The notes under the pieces are model-generated. The model did not search any database and was not told the origin of the DNA. It saw nothing but the letters and a program-made list of their open reading frames with translations. A program made the translations under genes and the position numbers. Source: Sphingomonas sp. ERG5 (lineage in GTDB: Bacteria > Pseudomonadota > Alphaproteobacteria > Sphingomonadales > Sphingomonadaceae). Taken from it: a stretch of 46,431 nucleotides of DNA. The stretch is from positions 1 through 46,431 of the forward strand of contig NZ_JSXI01000014.1 of the NCBI RefSeq assembly GCF_000803065.1, in the 5' to 3' direction. Positions 15,207 through 24,822 of the stretch are shown one piece after another. Positions within the stretch are counted from its first letter, which is position 1. Every line of letters starts with the position of its first letter.

Positions 15207-15977
15207 TCAGACCGCAATATAGCCTCCATCGACGACCAGTTCGCTGCCGACCATGTAGGAAGCGTCGTCGCTGGCGAGGAACAGCAAGGGGCGGGCGATC
15301 TCGGTCGGCGTGGCGAGGCGGCCGAGCGGGATGGCGGCGGCCACTCCCTCGGCAAACGCCGCCGCGTCGTCGCCCAGCGCGGTGATCGCGTCGCTGACCA
15401 GCTTGGTGTCGGCATAGCCCGGGTGGAGCGAGTTGATCCGGATCGGATAGCGCCTGCGCGCGCAGTCCACCGCGGCCGCCTTGGTGAACATCGAAACGCC
15501 GCCCTTGGTCGCATTATAGGCGGGAAACATCGGCTCGGCGACATTGGCGGCGATCGACGCGACATTGACGATCACACCGCCGCGCTGCTTCATCGCGGCG
15601 ATGCCTGCGCGGGTGCCGTAGAACACGCTTTCGAGATTGATCGCCATCAGCCGCCGCCAATCCGCGCCGCTGGTCTCCTCGATCGATTTGAGGAAGCCCG
15701 CACCGGCATTGTTGACCAGCACATCGACTCCGCCATGCTGCGCAACAATGCCGGCGATGATCTCCGCCCAGCGATTCTCGTCAGTCACGTCCTGGTGCAG
15801 GCCGGCAACGCGCAGGCCCTGTTCTGTCATTGCCCGCACCGCCGTCGACAGTTCGTCCCGGTCGATATCGGTGGCGACGACGATTCCACCCTCGCGCGCG
15901 AACTCCTCGGCGGCGGCTCGGCCGATGCCGCGCGCCGCGCCGGTGATGAGAATGATCCTGTCAGTGAAGCGCTGCAT
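15207..15977 (-). CDS. Short-chain dehydrogenase/reductase
   Basis: 256 residues, classical SDR. The cofactor loop is TGAARGIG, followed by ATDIDRD (an Asp after the second strand, suggesting NAD). Then come NNAG, NVASIAA and YNATKGG with the catalytic Tyr and Lys. The end MVGSELVVDGGYIAV is typical. Substrate unknown. It is the second gene of the minus-strand operon, 67 bases after the TonB receptor. Members of this family are common in terpenoid, steroid and cyclic alcohol catabolism, but also elsewhere, so the class of substrate is only a suggestion. Confidence 0.85.
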   Translation of the reverse strand: MQRFTDRIILITGAARGIGRAAAEEFAREGGIVVATDIDRDELSTAVRAMTEQGLRVAGLHQDVTDENRWAEIIAGIVAQHGGVDVLVNNAGAGFLKSIEETSGADWRRLMAINLESVFYGTRAGIAAMKQRGGVIVNVASIAANVAEPMFPAYNATKGGVSMFTKAAAVDCARRRYPIRINSLHPGYADTKLVSDAITALGDDAAAFAEGVAAAIPLGRLATPTEIARPLLFLASDDASYMVGSELVVDGGYIAV

Positions 15978-16044
15978 GGGATGGGCCTTGGGTTATCCGC
16001 GGGCGGCTTTTCGGGGAGAAGGCGTGCCGCCCGCGAATGCGCGA

Positions 16045-18672
16045 TCAGAACTTCATCGTCGCTTCGACGCCATAGGTTCGCGGCATACCGCGATTGAGGT
16101 AGTCGAGGCCGAACACGTCGATGTTGAGACCGTAAGTGTAGTAATATTTGTTGGTCAGGTTCTTGCCCCACACGCTGACCGAGAATTTCTTGTCGAGCTC
16201 ATAAGTGAGGCGGCCGTTGAACAGCCAGTAACCCGGGTTGCCGCAGGTGATCCCGACCCCCGCCGGGCGGATATTGCCGGGCGCGCCGGCACGATCGCAG
16301 GGGCTTTGGCCATAGTCGCCGAATGGGTCGAAATAATATTTACCCATATAGCTGGTGTCGCCGCGCAATGTGACCTTGTGCTTGCCGGTATCGATCGCTG
16401 TCCATTCGAACCCGGCAGTGAACGTCGTGCTCGGCGCGTTGGGGAAGGGGTTGCCGTTGACGTTGCGCGTCGGGCTGCTCGGGTCGGCCGGGTTGAGCAC
16501 ATTGCCGGTATATTTGCTGTTGAGCAGCCCAAGCGCCGCGTCGAAGCGGAGATTGTCGAGCGCCTGCACGGTCAGTTCGGCCTCGCCGCCATAAAGCCGG
16601 CCATTGGCGCTGCGCGTGAAAGTGGTGGCGCCGACCACCTGGGTCACCTGGTGATTGGCATAGTCGTAGTAGAAGCCGGCGAGATTCAACTGCACGCGAC
16701 GGTCGAAGAAGCGCATTTTCAGGCCGCCTTCATAGGCGTTCACCTTCTCCGGCTTGATGTAATAGACCTGATTGGTGCCCTGATAGGCGAGACCGTTGAA
16801 GCTGCCGCTGCGATAGCCGCGGCTATACTGGATATAGCCCATGATATCGTCGGCGAATTCATAGCTGATATTGGCCCTGCCGGTCAGGCGGTTGGCCTTT
16901 TCGCGCTGCTCGAGTGGCTTCAGATTGGGATTATAGGTCTGGCTATAGGGGATCAGATTGGCCACCGGCGTGGTACCGGCAAGATCGTACAGGATCGTGC
17001 TGCCGTTGAGGTAATTCACCTGATCCCAAGTGTAGCGCAGCCCGAGTGCGACGGTCAGCCGGTCGGTGGCCTTCCACGTGACGTCGCCATAGATCGCCTT
17101 GGAGGGACGTTCGACATCGTAGCGCTGCCGTCCCAGGATCGGGCCGAACGGTGGCGCGCCGGCGGTGCGGCACGCTGCGGAATAGGCGCCGCCGAAACCG
17201 CCGCCGCCTGAATTGTTGAGCGCGATATCGGTCTGCAGCGCGACCAGCGAGCGCGCATCGAGGAAGCCATTGGGGTTGATCTCGATCCGGTCGCAGAAGC
17301 CGGCATCGCCGGGACGAAGCGCCGGGTTGGCGAGGAAGCCGGGGATGTAGCGGATCGCGTCGGGCGTGCCGATCGCGGCATTGTTGGTGCTGCCGGGAAC
17401 GCCGAGGCTGAGCAGGAGCGGGCGCAACACCCCGAAGAAGTCGGGCTCATTGGTCGTCTTGACCGTGTCCTTGCCGTAATAGAGTCCGGCGACGACATCG
17501 AATTTGCCGGCCGAATAATTGAAGCGCAGATCCTGGTTGAAATTCTCGCTCTCCGAATAATAGCGGATCGAGCACAGGTCGTTGGGCGACCCGTCGCAAT
17601 CGGTCGGGGCGTTGCGGTATTTGCCCTTGTCGTAGCCGGTGATCGAGGTGACGGTAAGGTTGTCGGTCAGCTCATAACTGATGTTGAGCGCGACGCCCTT
17701 GGAGTTGGTGTAGAGCGTGCCGCCGGTATTGGCGGCGACCTCATCCCGGCCGAGCGCGCGGCCGCCATTCTGCGCCGGATCGAAGCGCGAATAACCAAGC
17801 GCATCGCGTCCGCCATCGAGCTGGCCGATGCCATAAGCATTGGCGCCAAGCGGCTTGTCGGTTGCGACATAGAGCTTCAGATTGACGTCGAGCCGGTCGC
17901 TTGGCTTCCAGCGCAGCGAGATGCGCCCACCGACCGAATCCGTCGTGCCGACATGGCGGTTCTGCGCTGGGTTATATTGCCAGCCGTCACCCTTCGCCCA
18001 GGTGCCGGCGATGCGGATGCCGAGTTTGTCGGGGACCAGGGTCGCTTCGACCGCGGCCTGGGCGGTCTTGGTGTCGTAATTGCCGTAACCGACCGTCGCA
18101 TAGCCATTATAGCCCGACAATTCCGGCTTGCGGGTGAAGAAGCTGATCGCGCCGCCGGTTGTGTTGCGGCCATAGAGCGTTCCCTGCGGTCCGCGCAGCA
18201 CTTCGACCCGGTCGATATCATAGAGTTGCTGGCCATGGCTGGCGCGGAAGCTTTGATAGACTTCGTCGACATAGACACCGACCGGCGAGGCGGTCGAGGC
18301 GGAGAATTCATTCGCGACAGAGATGCCGCGCAACGCGAAATTGGGTTGGGTACGGCCATAAGGCGTCGTTACCTGCAGGCTGGGGATCGCACCCATCAGA
18401 TCCGACGTCTCGGTAATGCCGCGTGCCTGCAATGCCTCGGCGTTGATCGCCGAAATGGCGGCGGGCACGTCCTGCAGATTCTGCGCGCGCTTCTGCGCGG
18501 TCACGACGATGTCGCCAAGGCCGCCGCTATCCTGTTCGGCAACGGCGTCGACAGGAGTGGCGGCAGGAGCAGTGGGTGCCGGTGCGCTATCCTGCGCCAG
18601 GGCCGATGCCGACCATGTCATCGTCATGGCGGCCAACGCGCAACTGCCCAGCAGGTGGAGCTTCGTCATCAT
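16045..18672 (-). CDS. TonB-dependent outer membrane receptor
   Basis: 875 residues from the ATG at 18672, which has GGGGAG upstream. Signal peptide (LLGSCALAAMTMTWSASALAQ cleaved near AQD), a plug domain from about 45 to 180 (QNLQDVPAAISAI, VEVLRGPQGTLYGRN, GAISFFTRKP) and a long beta barrel ending in an aromatic residue (VEATMKF). A TonB-box-like stretch (IVVTAQKR) precedes the plug. This large sphingomonad receptor type usually brings in organic substrates rather than siderophores. As first gene of the operon with two SDRs, an oxidoreductase and a ligase, it most likely imports the substrate of that pathway. Confidence 0.9.
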   Translation of the reverse strand: MMTKLHLLGSCALAAMTMTWSASALAQDSAPAPTAPAATPVDAVAEQDSGGLGDIVVTAQKRAQNLQDVPAAISAINAEALQARGITETSDLMGAIPSLQVTTPYGRTQPNFALRGISVANEFSASTASPVGVYVDEVYQSFRASHGQQLYDIDRVEVLRGPQGTLYGRNTTGGAISFFTRKPELSGYNGYATVGYGNYDTKTAQAAVEATLVPDKLGIRIAGTWAKGDGWQYNPAQNRHVGTTDSVGGRISLRWKPSDRLDVNLKLYVATDKPLGANAYGIGQLDGGRDALGYSRFDPAQNGGRALGRDEVAANTGGTLYTNSKGVALNISYELTDNLTVTSITGYDKGKYRNAPTDCDGSPNDLCSIRYYSESENFNQDLRFNYSAGKFDVVAGLYYGKDTVKTTNEPDFFGVLRPLLLSLGVPGSTNNAAIGTPDAIRYIPGFLANPALRPGDAGFCDRIEINPNGFLDARSLVALQTDIALNNSGGGGFGGAYSAACRTAGAPPFGPILGRQRYDVERPSKAIYGDVTWKATDRLTVALGLRYTWDQVNYLNGSTILYDLAGTTPVANLIPYSQTYNPNLKPLEQREKANRLTGRANISYEFADDIMGYIQYSRGYRSGSFNGLAYQGTNQVYYIKPEKVNAYEGGLKMRFFDRRVQLNLAGFYYDYANHQVTQVVGATTFTRSANGRLYGGEAELTVQALDNLRFDAALGLLNSKYTGNVLNPADPSSPTRNVNGNPFPNAPSTTFTAGFEWTAIDTGKHKVTLRGDTSYMGKYYFDPFGDYGQSPCDRAGAPGNIRPAGVGITCGNPGYWLFNGRLTYELDKKFSVSVWGKNLTNKYYYTYGLNIDVFGLDYLNRGMPRTYGVEATMKF

Positions 18673-18850
18673 CACTCTCCCCAAGGTCGCGCCTCGTTGG
18701 GCGCCTGTCTTGAACAGACGCTAGGCGGGAGGGGGCACCGACCACAATCGATGCGATGGGGGGGACGGCGGGGGGGCGTAACCCCCGGACCCGAACAACA
18801 CTTGCCAGACGGAGCCGGGCTGGGCAGGTTATGGTGGGAGTAGGAGAGTG
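18673..18850. promoter_or_regulatory. Divergent control region of the TonB operon and MalT-like regulator
   Basis: The 178-base gap between two divergent genes. On the minus strand a weak promoter is possible: TTGTGG near 18746 and TAGCGT near 18724, 18 bases apart. At 18707-18719 there is an inverted repeat GTCT-TGAAC-AGAC, placed about where transcription would start. Near the regulator, GGGGG-CGTAA-CCCCC at 18772-18786 is a perfect hairpin. One or both repeats may be the regulator's binding site. The box assignments are weak; the symmetry of the repeats is directly visible. Confidence 0.4.
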
Positions 18851-21616
18851 ATGGCAAGTTCGCGGCCGCGACTGTTGATCGACACGCGAGATGATGGTGA
18901 TCTTCTCGCCGCTTCCTCTGACGCGATCCTGTTCACCAGAAGCAAGCTGGCGCCGCCGCTGCGGCCGGCGCATCCCGTGGCGCTTGACCGGCACCGCCAG
19001 CGACTGGCATCATTGTTCGATCACAGCCTGTGCGTGGTTCATGCGCCGAGCGGTTATGGCAAATCGACCTTGTGTGGCGACTGGTATCACGCGCTGGCGG
19101 CGCAGGGCTGCCGGGCCGGGTGGGTCTCGTTCGACTATGATGACGACGAATCCGCGCGGGCGATTTCCTACATCATGGAAGCGGTTCGACCGGCCCTGGC
19201 ATCGCATTCACTAGGCGAAGGCTGGATCCACAATGCGCTGGTCCCCCCCGTGTCGATCGCCACGCGCCTGATCAACGCGATCCATGACAGCGCCGAGCCG
19301 TTCGCGCTGTTCCTCGACGATGTCGACCGGCTGACCGATCCCCGCATCCTGCAATTCCTCAACTATCTGCTGCTGCATTGCCCGGCCAATCTGCACATCG
19401 TGCTGATCTACCAGACTCAGCCGGCATTGCCGCTGGCGCACCTCAATCACCGCGGCATGGTGCTCCGGGTCGGGGTGGAGGATCTGCGGCTGCGCGACGA
19501 CGAGGCGTGCGACTTGCTCGCCGGGTCGGGGGCAGGGCTCGACGAGACGGAAATCCATATCCTCAACAAAGCGATGAGCGGCTGGGTGACCGGATTGCGC
19601 ATCGGTTCGGCGGCGCTGCGCAACAATCACGATGCCTTGTTCGACATTGGCCTGACCCGACACAGCGCGCACTGGCTGAGCGATTATCTCGACGAGAATA
19701 TCCTGCGCTATCTCACGCCGGCCTATCGCCGCTTCCTGACTCATTGCGCGATCGTCGAGACGGTCAGCGCCGATTTGTGTCAGGCCCTGACCGGCATGAC
19801 AGAGGCCGCGGAAATGCTGCGTTGGCTGGCGGAGCAGGATCTGTTCGTCCAGCCGCTCGACGATGACGGGGCATGGTTCCGTATCCATCCGGTGTTTCGC
19901 GAATTCCTGCTCGCGCAGCTGACGCGAACCGACCCGGCGGCGCTGCCGGAGCTGCACGAACGGGCGAGCCGCTGGTTTGCCGGGCAGGGCCGGCTGGCCG
20001 AGGCGATCGGGCATGCGTTCGAGGGCGGCGATGCCGAGGGCGCGGCGGCACTGATTGCCGAGGCCGCGATGCCGATGCTGGAACGGTCCGACGTCCTGTC
20101 GCTGCTCGGCTGGATCGCGCGGCTACCGAGTGCGGTGATCGAGGATCGCATTCCGTTGCGGCTGGCCGAGGCCTGGGCGCTGACGCTTTGCCTGCGGCCA
20201 CAGGCGCGCCCGTTGCTCGATGATCTGCGCGAGCGTGTCGCCGGGCTGCCGGACGATGCGGAGCGCGCGGCGTTCCAGCAGGAACTGGCCGGGATCGAGA
20301 CGATCTTCCTCGCCGTGTTCGAGGATCGGCTCGATGCCGCGATCTGCCAGGGCCGCTCCTTTCTCGACGCGTCGCGTGATGAGGGAAGTTTCGTCGAACG
20401 CGCGGTGCGCAACGCCGCAGCCTATTGCGAACTCCACCGTGGCGATCACCGGCTGGTGCACGATATGGTGCGGCCGGCGCAGCTCTATGCGCAGCGTGCG
20501 GAGCAGATCTTCCCGACCGCCTATCGTCATGCGATCATCGGCTCCTGCTTTCGCGCACAGGGCCAGCTCGAGGAAGCCGAGCGGACTTTCCGTATCGGCT
20601 ATGATCTGTCCGACCGGCTGGCCGGGCCGCAATCCGCTTCATCGGCATTGCTCGCGCCGTTTCTGGCGCGCAGCCTGTATGAGCGTGACGACCTGCCCGC
20701 TGCCGCCGCCGTGCTCGACGGACGGATGCCGATCATCGACGAGGCCTGTTTCCACGAAGCGGTGATCCATGCCTATCTGGTGTCGGTGCGGATCGCGGCG
20801 CAGCAAGGATTGCGCGCTGAGGCCGCGTCGCTGATCGAGCATACTGAACTGCTGGGATATGAACGCGGCTGGCGCCGCTTGCAGGCAAGCAGCATCGTCG
20901 AACGTGCGCGGCTCGGCCTGCCCCAGACGATGGATCCCGATGCGCTCTTGCCGCTGGCGATGGAAGAAGCGGCGATCGCGCAGCCGCTGTCGCTCGACGC
21001 GCGGGTCTTCGCGATCCTTGCCGAGGCGCGCGTCTATGCCGCGATCGAAGCCAGCGACCGTCCGCGCCTCAACCAGATTGCCGAAAGGCTCGCCGCACTC
21101 GCCGACCGGACCAACGACACCGAACTCAAACTAAAGGCCGCCCTGTTCATGGTGCTGCCGCAACTCAGCGGGCGCTGCGACCGGATGGTCGATCTCGACA
21201 CGGTCCATCTGCTCAATCACGCCGCACAAAGCGGCTTCCGTCGCACGATCCAGGATGTACTTGAAGTCACCGGGGTCGGGGCGATGGCGCAACTGACCAA
21301 TGGCGGCTATGCGCCCAATTCGTTCCTGTCGCTGGTCGATCAGGTTGGCCAGTCGCGCATGTCCGCCAAGGCGACGGCCAATGACACGGCGCTGACCGGC
21401 CTCACCGTTTTCTCCATTTTGACGTCGCGCGAAATCGATGTGCTGACCGCGGTCGGCAATGGCGATTCGAACAAGGAGATTGCGCGGCGGCTCCACCTCA
21501 CCCCTGAAACGGTTAAATGGCACCTCAAGAATGTGATGCGCAAATTGGGCGCGGAGGACCGGGCGGAAGCGGTACGCAATGCCTCGACACTGGGCCTGTC
21601 GCTCGCGCCGGCCTAG
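18851..21616 (+). CDS. MalT-like large LuxR-family ATP-binding regulator
   Basis: 921 residues. A STAND-type NTPase domain begins with the Walker A loop APSGYGKSTL (about 65-74), followed by the acidic strand FALFLDDVDRL. The middle (about 370-830) is helical-repeat-like and probably binds the inducer. The C-terminus has a LuxR HTH: LTSREIDVLTAVGNG, then NKEIARRLHLTPETVKWHL. MalT-type proteins are activators that oligomerise when inducer and ATP are bound. ATG at 18851 has GGAGAG upstream, with GTG at 18848 as alternative. The divergent position makes it the likely activator of the TonB-SDR-ligase operon. Confidence 0.88.
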   Translation: MASSRPRLLIDTRDDGDLLAASSDAILFTRSKLAPPLRPAHPVALDRHRQRLASLFDHSLCVVHAPSGYGKSTLCGDWYHALAAQGCRAGWVSFDYDDDESARAISYIMEAVRPALASHSLGEGWIHNALVPPVSIATRLINAIHDSAEPFALFLDDVDRLTDPRILQFLNYLLLHCPANLHIVLIYQTQPALPLAHLNHRGMVLRVGVEDLRLRDDEACDLLAGSGAGLDETEIHILNKAMSGWVTGLRIGSAALRNNHDALFDIGLTRHSAHWLSDYLDENILRYLTPAYRRFLTHCAIVETVSADLCQALTGMTEAAEMLRWLAEQDLFVQPLDDDGAWFRIHPVFREFLLAQLTRTDPAALPELHERASRWFAGQGRLAEAIGHAFEGGDAEGAAALIAEAAMPMLERSDVLSLLGWIARLPSAVIEDRIPLRLAEAWALTLCLRPQARPLLDDLRERVAGLPDDAERAAFQQELAGIETIFLAVFEDRLDAAICQGRSFLDASRDEGSFVERAVRNAAAYCELHRGDHRLVHDMVRPAQLYAQRAEQIFPTAYRHAIIGSCFRAQGQLEEAERTFRIGYDLSDRLAGPQSASSALLAPFLARSLYERDDLPAAAAVLDGRMPIIDEACFHEAVIHAYLVSVRIAAQQGLRAEAASLIEHTELLGYERGWRRLQASSIVERARLGLPQTMDPDALLPLAMEEAAIAQPLSLDARVFAILAEARVYAAIEASDRPRLNQIAERLAALADRTNDTELKLKAALFMVLPQLSGRCDRMVDLDTVHLLNHAAQSGFRRTIQDVLEVTGVGAMAQLTNGGYAPNSFLSLVDQVGQSRMSAKATANDTALTGLTVFSILTSREIDVLTAVGNGDSNKEIARRLHLTPETVKWHLKNVMRKLGAEDRAEAVRNASTLGLSLAPA

Positions 21617-21648
21617 GGCGCTTTTCGATCATCGCCATCGGCCTTTCG

Positions 21649-21823
21649 CCCCTGTTACCCCCTGTTATCTCCTGTTTTTGGCATGGTATTTTTCACCCCT
21701 GTTATTGTTGGATCCGGTTGCCAGATTATTTGCTTGTTTTCAGTGGCTTGGTGGGATCAGCCCCTGTTATGAAAACAGGGCGGAACAGGGGCAATAACAG
21801 GGCCATTTCGATCGAAACAGGGG
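21649..21823. repeat. Array of CCCCTGTTAT-like motifs in both orientations
   Basis: Forward copies lie at 21649-21657, 21659-21668, about 21669-21678 (degenerate), 21696-21705 and 21761-21770. Reverse copies (ATAACAGGGG-like) lie at 21772-21780, 21783-21791, 21794-21802 and 21814-21823. All forward copies are on the left and all reverse copies on the right, meeting at 21761-21780, where CCCTGTT and AACAGGG can form a hairpin. This fills the 312-base gap between the convergent regulator and DUF1697 genes; no gene is supported there. It could be a mosaic intergenic element, a terminator region or a protein-binding array. Confidence 0.75.
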
Positions 21824-21928
21824 CGATATTGCTCAGTGCTTCCCGGCCATGTGAAAGAGCGCGGTCAAGAGCGCCGGCCTGGCGTCTCGTCCGACCCTCA
21901 CCGTGCGGCATCCCGCAATGTTGTTGAA

Positions 21929-22513
21929 TCACTGGTGGGCGGACCGGTCTCGCTTCGCCATCTCGTCGAGAGCCGCGCCGATCCTGGTTGCGGTGCTCCA
22001 GTTGCGGTTGGTGCCGACCGCGCCGAGCGATTTCAGGCCGAACCCGCCGATCAGTTTTGAGTCCGCGATTTCGCCGTCACCGAACCAGCAATAGAAATCG
22101 CCGCTTGCGATGCGCTCGATACGCTCAGTGCCGCGTGCACGCCGGTGGAGCTGTTCCAGTCCATGATCGGGCAGCGGGTCGCGCATCGCCCAGAGGATCA
22201 CGCGTGACGGCGTTTCGAGCGCTTCTGCCGCGAAGGGATTGGCGGCGAGCATCGTGCGCCATTCCTCTGCTGTCTTGACGACGATCTCGGTCGCGCGATC
22301 ATATTCCTCGGCACAGGCGGCTTCGAGCTCGCGGGTCAGCCGGCCCACGCTCTTGCGCGATCGGAACAGGAGATTGCCGGTGGCGATCACCGTCCGGGCA
22401 TCGGCGCCACCGACCGCGTTCGCGATGCGCAGCAACGCCTCGCGCGTCAGCCGGCGGTCGCCGATCACCATGCTGCGGAACAGGGCGATTTTGATTGGCA
22501 TCCGATCGCTCAA
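21929..22513 (-). CDS. DUF1697-family protein
   Basis: 194 residues (an ATG four codons later, at 22501, is an equally good start). The opening IALFRSMVIGDRRLTREALLRI and the following TVIATGNLLFRS correspond to the DUF1697 pattern (usually ALLRGINVGG then ..TYIQSGNVVF). The later GDFYCWFGDGEIADSKL also fits. The glycine-rich opening is altered here (SMVIGD in place of GINVGG). The biochemical function of this family is not known to me. It is convergent with the MalT-like regulator and divergent from the TPR-like gene. Confidence 0.75.
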   Translation of the reverse strand: MSDRMPIKIALFRSMVIGDRRLTREALLRIANAVGGADARTVIATGNLLFRSRKSVGRLTRELEAACAEEYDRATEIVVKTAEEWRTMLAANPFAAEALETPSRVILWAMRDPLPDHGLEQLHRRARGTERIERIASGDFYCWFGDGEIADSKLIGGFGLKSLGAVGTNRNWSTATRIGAALDEMAKRDRSAHQ

Positions 22514-22670
22514 CCGCCGACAGGATCACAAGGTCGCGGAGCACGGGCGCGTTCGGGCAATATCATTAAGGGGACGTAGCGCGAACCGAGGATAAGTCGC
22601 GAGTTCATTGAGCTCAAATTCCAAAGTCCGATCTGATGTCGCTGTGGTTGCGCATCCTGAAGGGCTGCGG

Positions 22671-22688
22671 CTCGACCTTTAGGTCGAG
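22671..22688. promoter_or_regulatory. Perfect 8-bp palindrome upstream of the TPR-like gene
   Basis: CTCGACCT-TT-AGGTCGAG is a perfect hairpin or dyad, 37 bases before the ATG at 22726. It lies in the leader of the TPR-like/DUF3142 pair and could be an operator or an mRNA stem. There is no U-run. Confidence 0.45.
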
Positions 22689-22725
22689 ATCGATACAAGA
22701 GACAATCGGTTGCGAAGAGGTCGCC

Positions 22726-24819
22726 ATGTCCCGGATTTACGTGTCGCTTGTCCTGCTGTTCGCCGCGCTTGGCTGGTCAGTGCCGGCAATGGCGAGCGGC
22801 GATTTCGGATGTTCGACGTCCTGGAAGCTGCAACATCGCGACATGACCGGCTGCGATAGCATGGCGATCCTGTCGCCCGGCAACGATACGCGGGTGAATC
22901 TGGTGCTTTTGATCGGTCGAGGCACCCCGAAACAAGCTGTGACTCCGTTGAAATCGGGGCCGGAATCGGGCCCCTTGTTCGATTGGTCGACATTTTCGGG
23001 CCATGCTTATTCGGGTCCGGAAACGACCGCCAATCTCAATTATGCCAATGGTGAGGGGTCGCGCTGCCTGAGCAATCATTTCGGCACGGACGATTTCGTG
23101 GCGGCGGTCGAGGCGGAGCGCAAGGTGCCGGAGCGCGACCGGGTCGAGCTGGTCCGCGCCCGGCGCACGTTGCAACCGAACTGTACGGCGGCGGTTGGAA
23201 CGGCGCCGTTTGCCAAGGGCATCCAATCGCCACACGGAAAATTATTCGAGCGCTATTTGACGGGCGCGGCTGCTTTTTATGCGGGGGACTATGATGCCGC
23301 CGCCATGGTGTTCCGGAGTCTGGCTGGGGCGGACCAGTCATGGGTTGCGGAAACAGCGCGCTACATGCTGGCGCGCGTCGAAGTGAACCGTGCCCAGATC
23401 GATGCCTTTGACGAATATGGCTCCCCCAAGGCGGGGTTTTCGGCTGAGGCCGGGATCATCGATGCGGCCGAGACGAATTTGCGCGACTATCTCCGCGCGT
23501 ATCCGCAGGGGCGCTACAGTATCTCGGCGCGAGGCTTGTTGCGGCGGGTCTATTGGCTGGGGCGGCGAACCGAAAAGCTGGTGGCCGAATATGTCGCACT
23601 ATTCAAACTGGCCCCGGAAAAACGCGGCATCGATGCCGCCGATCTCGCGCAGGAAGTGGACAACAAGCTGCTGCCGCTTCTCACGACAGCCAATACGACG
23701 GACCCGACCCTGCTTGCGGTGATGGATCTCGCGCGGATGCGTGGACCCGATAGCGATAAGGCCAATGACTGCTGCATGACGCCGATCCCGCTTGGCGAGC
23801 TGCAGGCGCAGCGTGCGCATTTTTCCGGCAATCCGGCGCTGTTCGAACATCTGCTCGCCGCCCATGCGCTGTTCGTCGACAACCGTCCTGCCGATGTCTT
23901 GCGGCTTATTCCGGACGCGGCGCGGCAGCGCGTGTTCGACTATCTCCAGTTCAGCCGGCAAATGCTGCGCGGCATGGCGCTGGAGCAAAGCCGGGATCGC
24001 AACGCGCGCGGTTTCTGGATCGAGATGCTTCCGGGCGCGACATTGCCGTTCGAACGCCCCGCGCTCGAACTCGCGCTGGCGCTGCATGACGAACGTTCCG
24101 CCGGCCTCGAGCGAATCTTCGCCAAGGAATCGCCGGTTGGGGCACCGGATATCCGTGAGATATTGCTCAAGAATGTCGCGGGGCCGCAATTGCTCCGACG
24201 CCAGGCCAGGGATGGCAATATTCCGCGCCACGAACGTGGCGTGGCGCTTGCCACATTATTGTACAAGGAGATGGGGCATGGATTGTATCAGGACTTTCTC
24301 GACGATCTGAAAGCCGTGCCGGCTAATGCGCCGGTGGGGAGCAGCCTGTATGATTTTGCCGCGACGGATGATCCGCCGCTGGGAGTTTTCCTGCAGCCTG
24401 GCAACATGGGGGATTATGGCTGCGTATCTTTCCGGCAGACCATGATGTCACTGGCGAAGGCGCCGCGCGATGTGACGGCGCGTCTGTGCCTGGCCGAATT
24501 CGTGCGGGTGAACGGTTTCGATCAGTCCGCGTTCGACAGCCAGCCACCGGCTGATCAACTCGGCGGCACACCATCGCTGTTTCCGGGCCAGCCCTATTCA
24601 CGGCTGGAAGTCTATAAATCGATTATCGCCGACCCGCAGGCACCGGCGCGCGGCAAAGCATATGCGCTGTATCGCGCGATCAATTGCTACGCGCCGGGCG
24701 GCAGCAATCAATGCGGCGGGACCGACGTGCCCCGCGCCCAGCGCAAGGCTTGGTTCGCCCGGCTGAAAAAGGAGTATCCGACGTCGGATTGGGCGCAGAA
24801 CTTACGATATTATTGGTAA
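22726..24819 (+). CDS. Secreted TPR-like protein of unknown function
   Basis: 697 residues starting at the ATG at 22726, with GAAGAGG upstream and a signal peptide (IYVSLVLLFAALGWSVPAMAS). After the signal the mature N-terminus is DFGCSTSW, with another cysteine soon after (MTGCDS), so disulphides are possible. The middle is helical and repeat-like: YLTGAAAFYAGDYDAAAMVF and LRDYLRAYPQGRYSISARGL read like TPR or BamD/YfiO-type repeats. The stop TAA is only 3 bases before the ATG of the DUF3142 gene, so the two are one unit. I recognise no enzyme motif. Periplasmic scaffold or polysaccharide-related function would be guesses. Confidence 0.65.
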   Translation: MSRIYVSLVLLFAALGWSVPAMASGDFGCSTSWKLQHRDMTGCDSMAILSPGNDTRVNLVLLIGRGTPKQAVTPLKSGPESGPLFDWSTFSGHAYSGPETTANLNYANGEGSRCLSNHFGTDDFVAAVEAERKVPERDRVELVRARRTLQPNCTAAVGTAPFAKGIQSPHGKLFERYLTGAAAFYAGDYDAAAMVFRSLAGADQSWVAETARYMLARVEVNRAQIDAFDEYGSPKAGFSAEAGIIDAAETNLRDYLRAYPQGRYSISARGLLRRVYWLGRRTEKLVAEYVALFKLAPEKRGIDAADLAQEVDNKLLPLLTTANTTDPTLLAVMDLARMRGPDSDKANDCCMTPIPLGELQAQRAHFSGNPALFEHLLAAHALFVDNRPADVLRLIPDAARQRVFDYLQFSRQMLRGMALEQSRDRNARGFWIEMLPGATLPFERPALELALALHDERSAGLERIFAKESPVGAPDIREILLKNVAGPQLLRRQARDGNIPRHERGVALATLLYKEMGHGLYQDFLDDLKAVPANAPVGSSLYDFAATDDPPLGVFLQPGNMGDYGCVSFRQTMMSLAKAPRDVTARLCLAEFVRVNGFDQSAFDSQPPADQLGGTPSLFPGQPYSRLEVYKSIIADPQAPARGKAYALYRAINCYAPGGSNQCGGTDVPRAQRKAWFARLKKEYPTSDWAQNLRYYW

Positions 24820-24822
24820 TCG

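Noticed and set aside
14805..17211. Long plus-strand frames (430 and 524 codons) opposite the SDR and TonB receptor genes
   Set aside because: Both are antisense to well-supported genes, with repetitive Arg/Gly/Asp composition and no motif or start signal.
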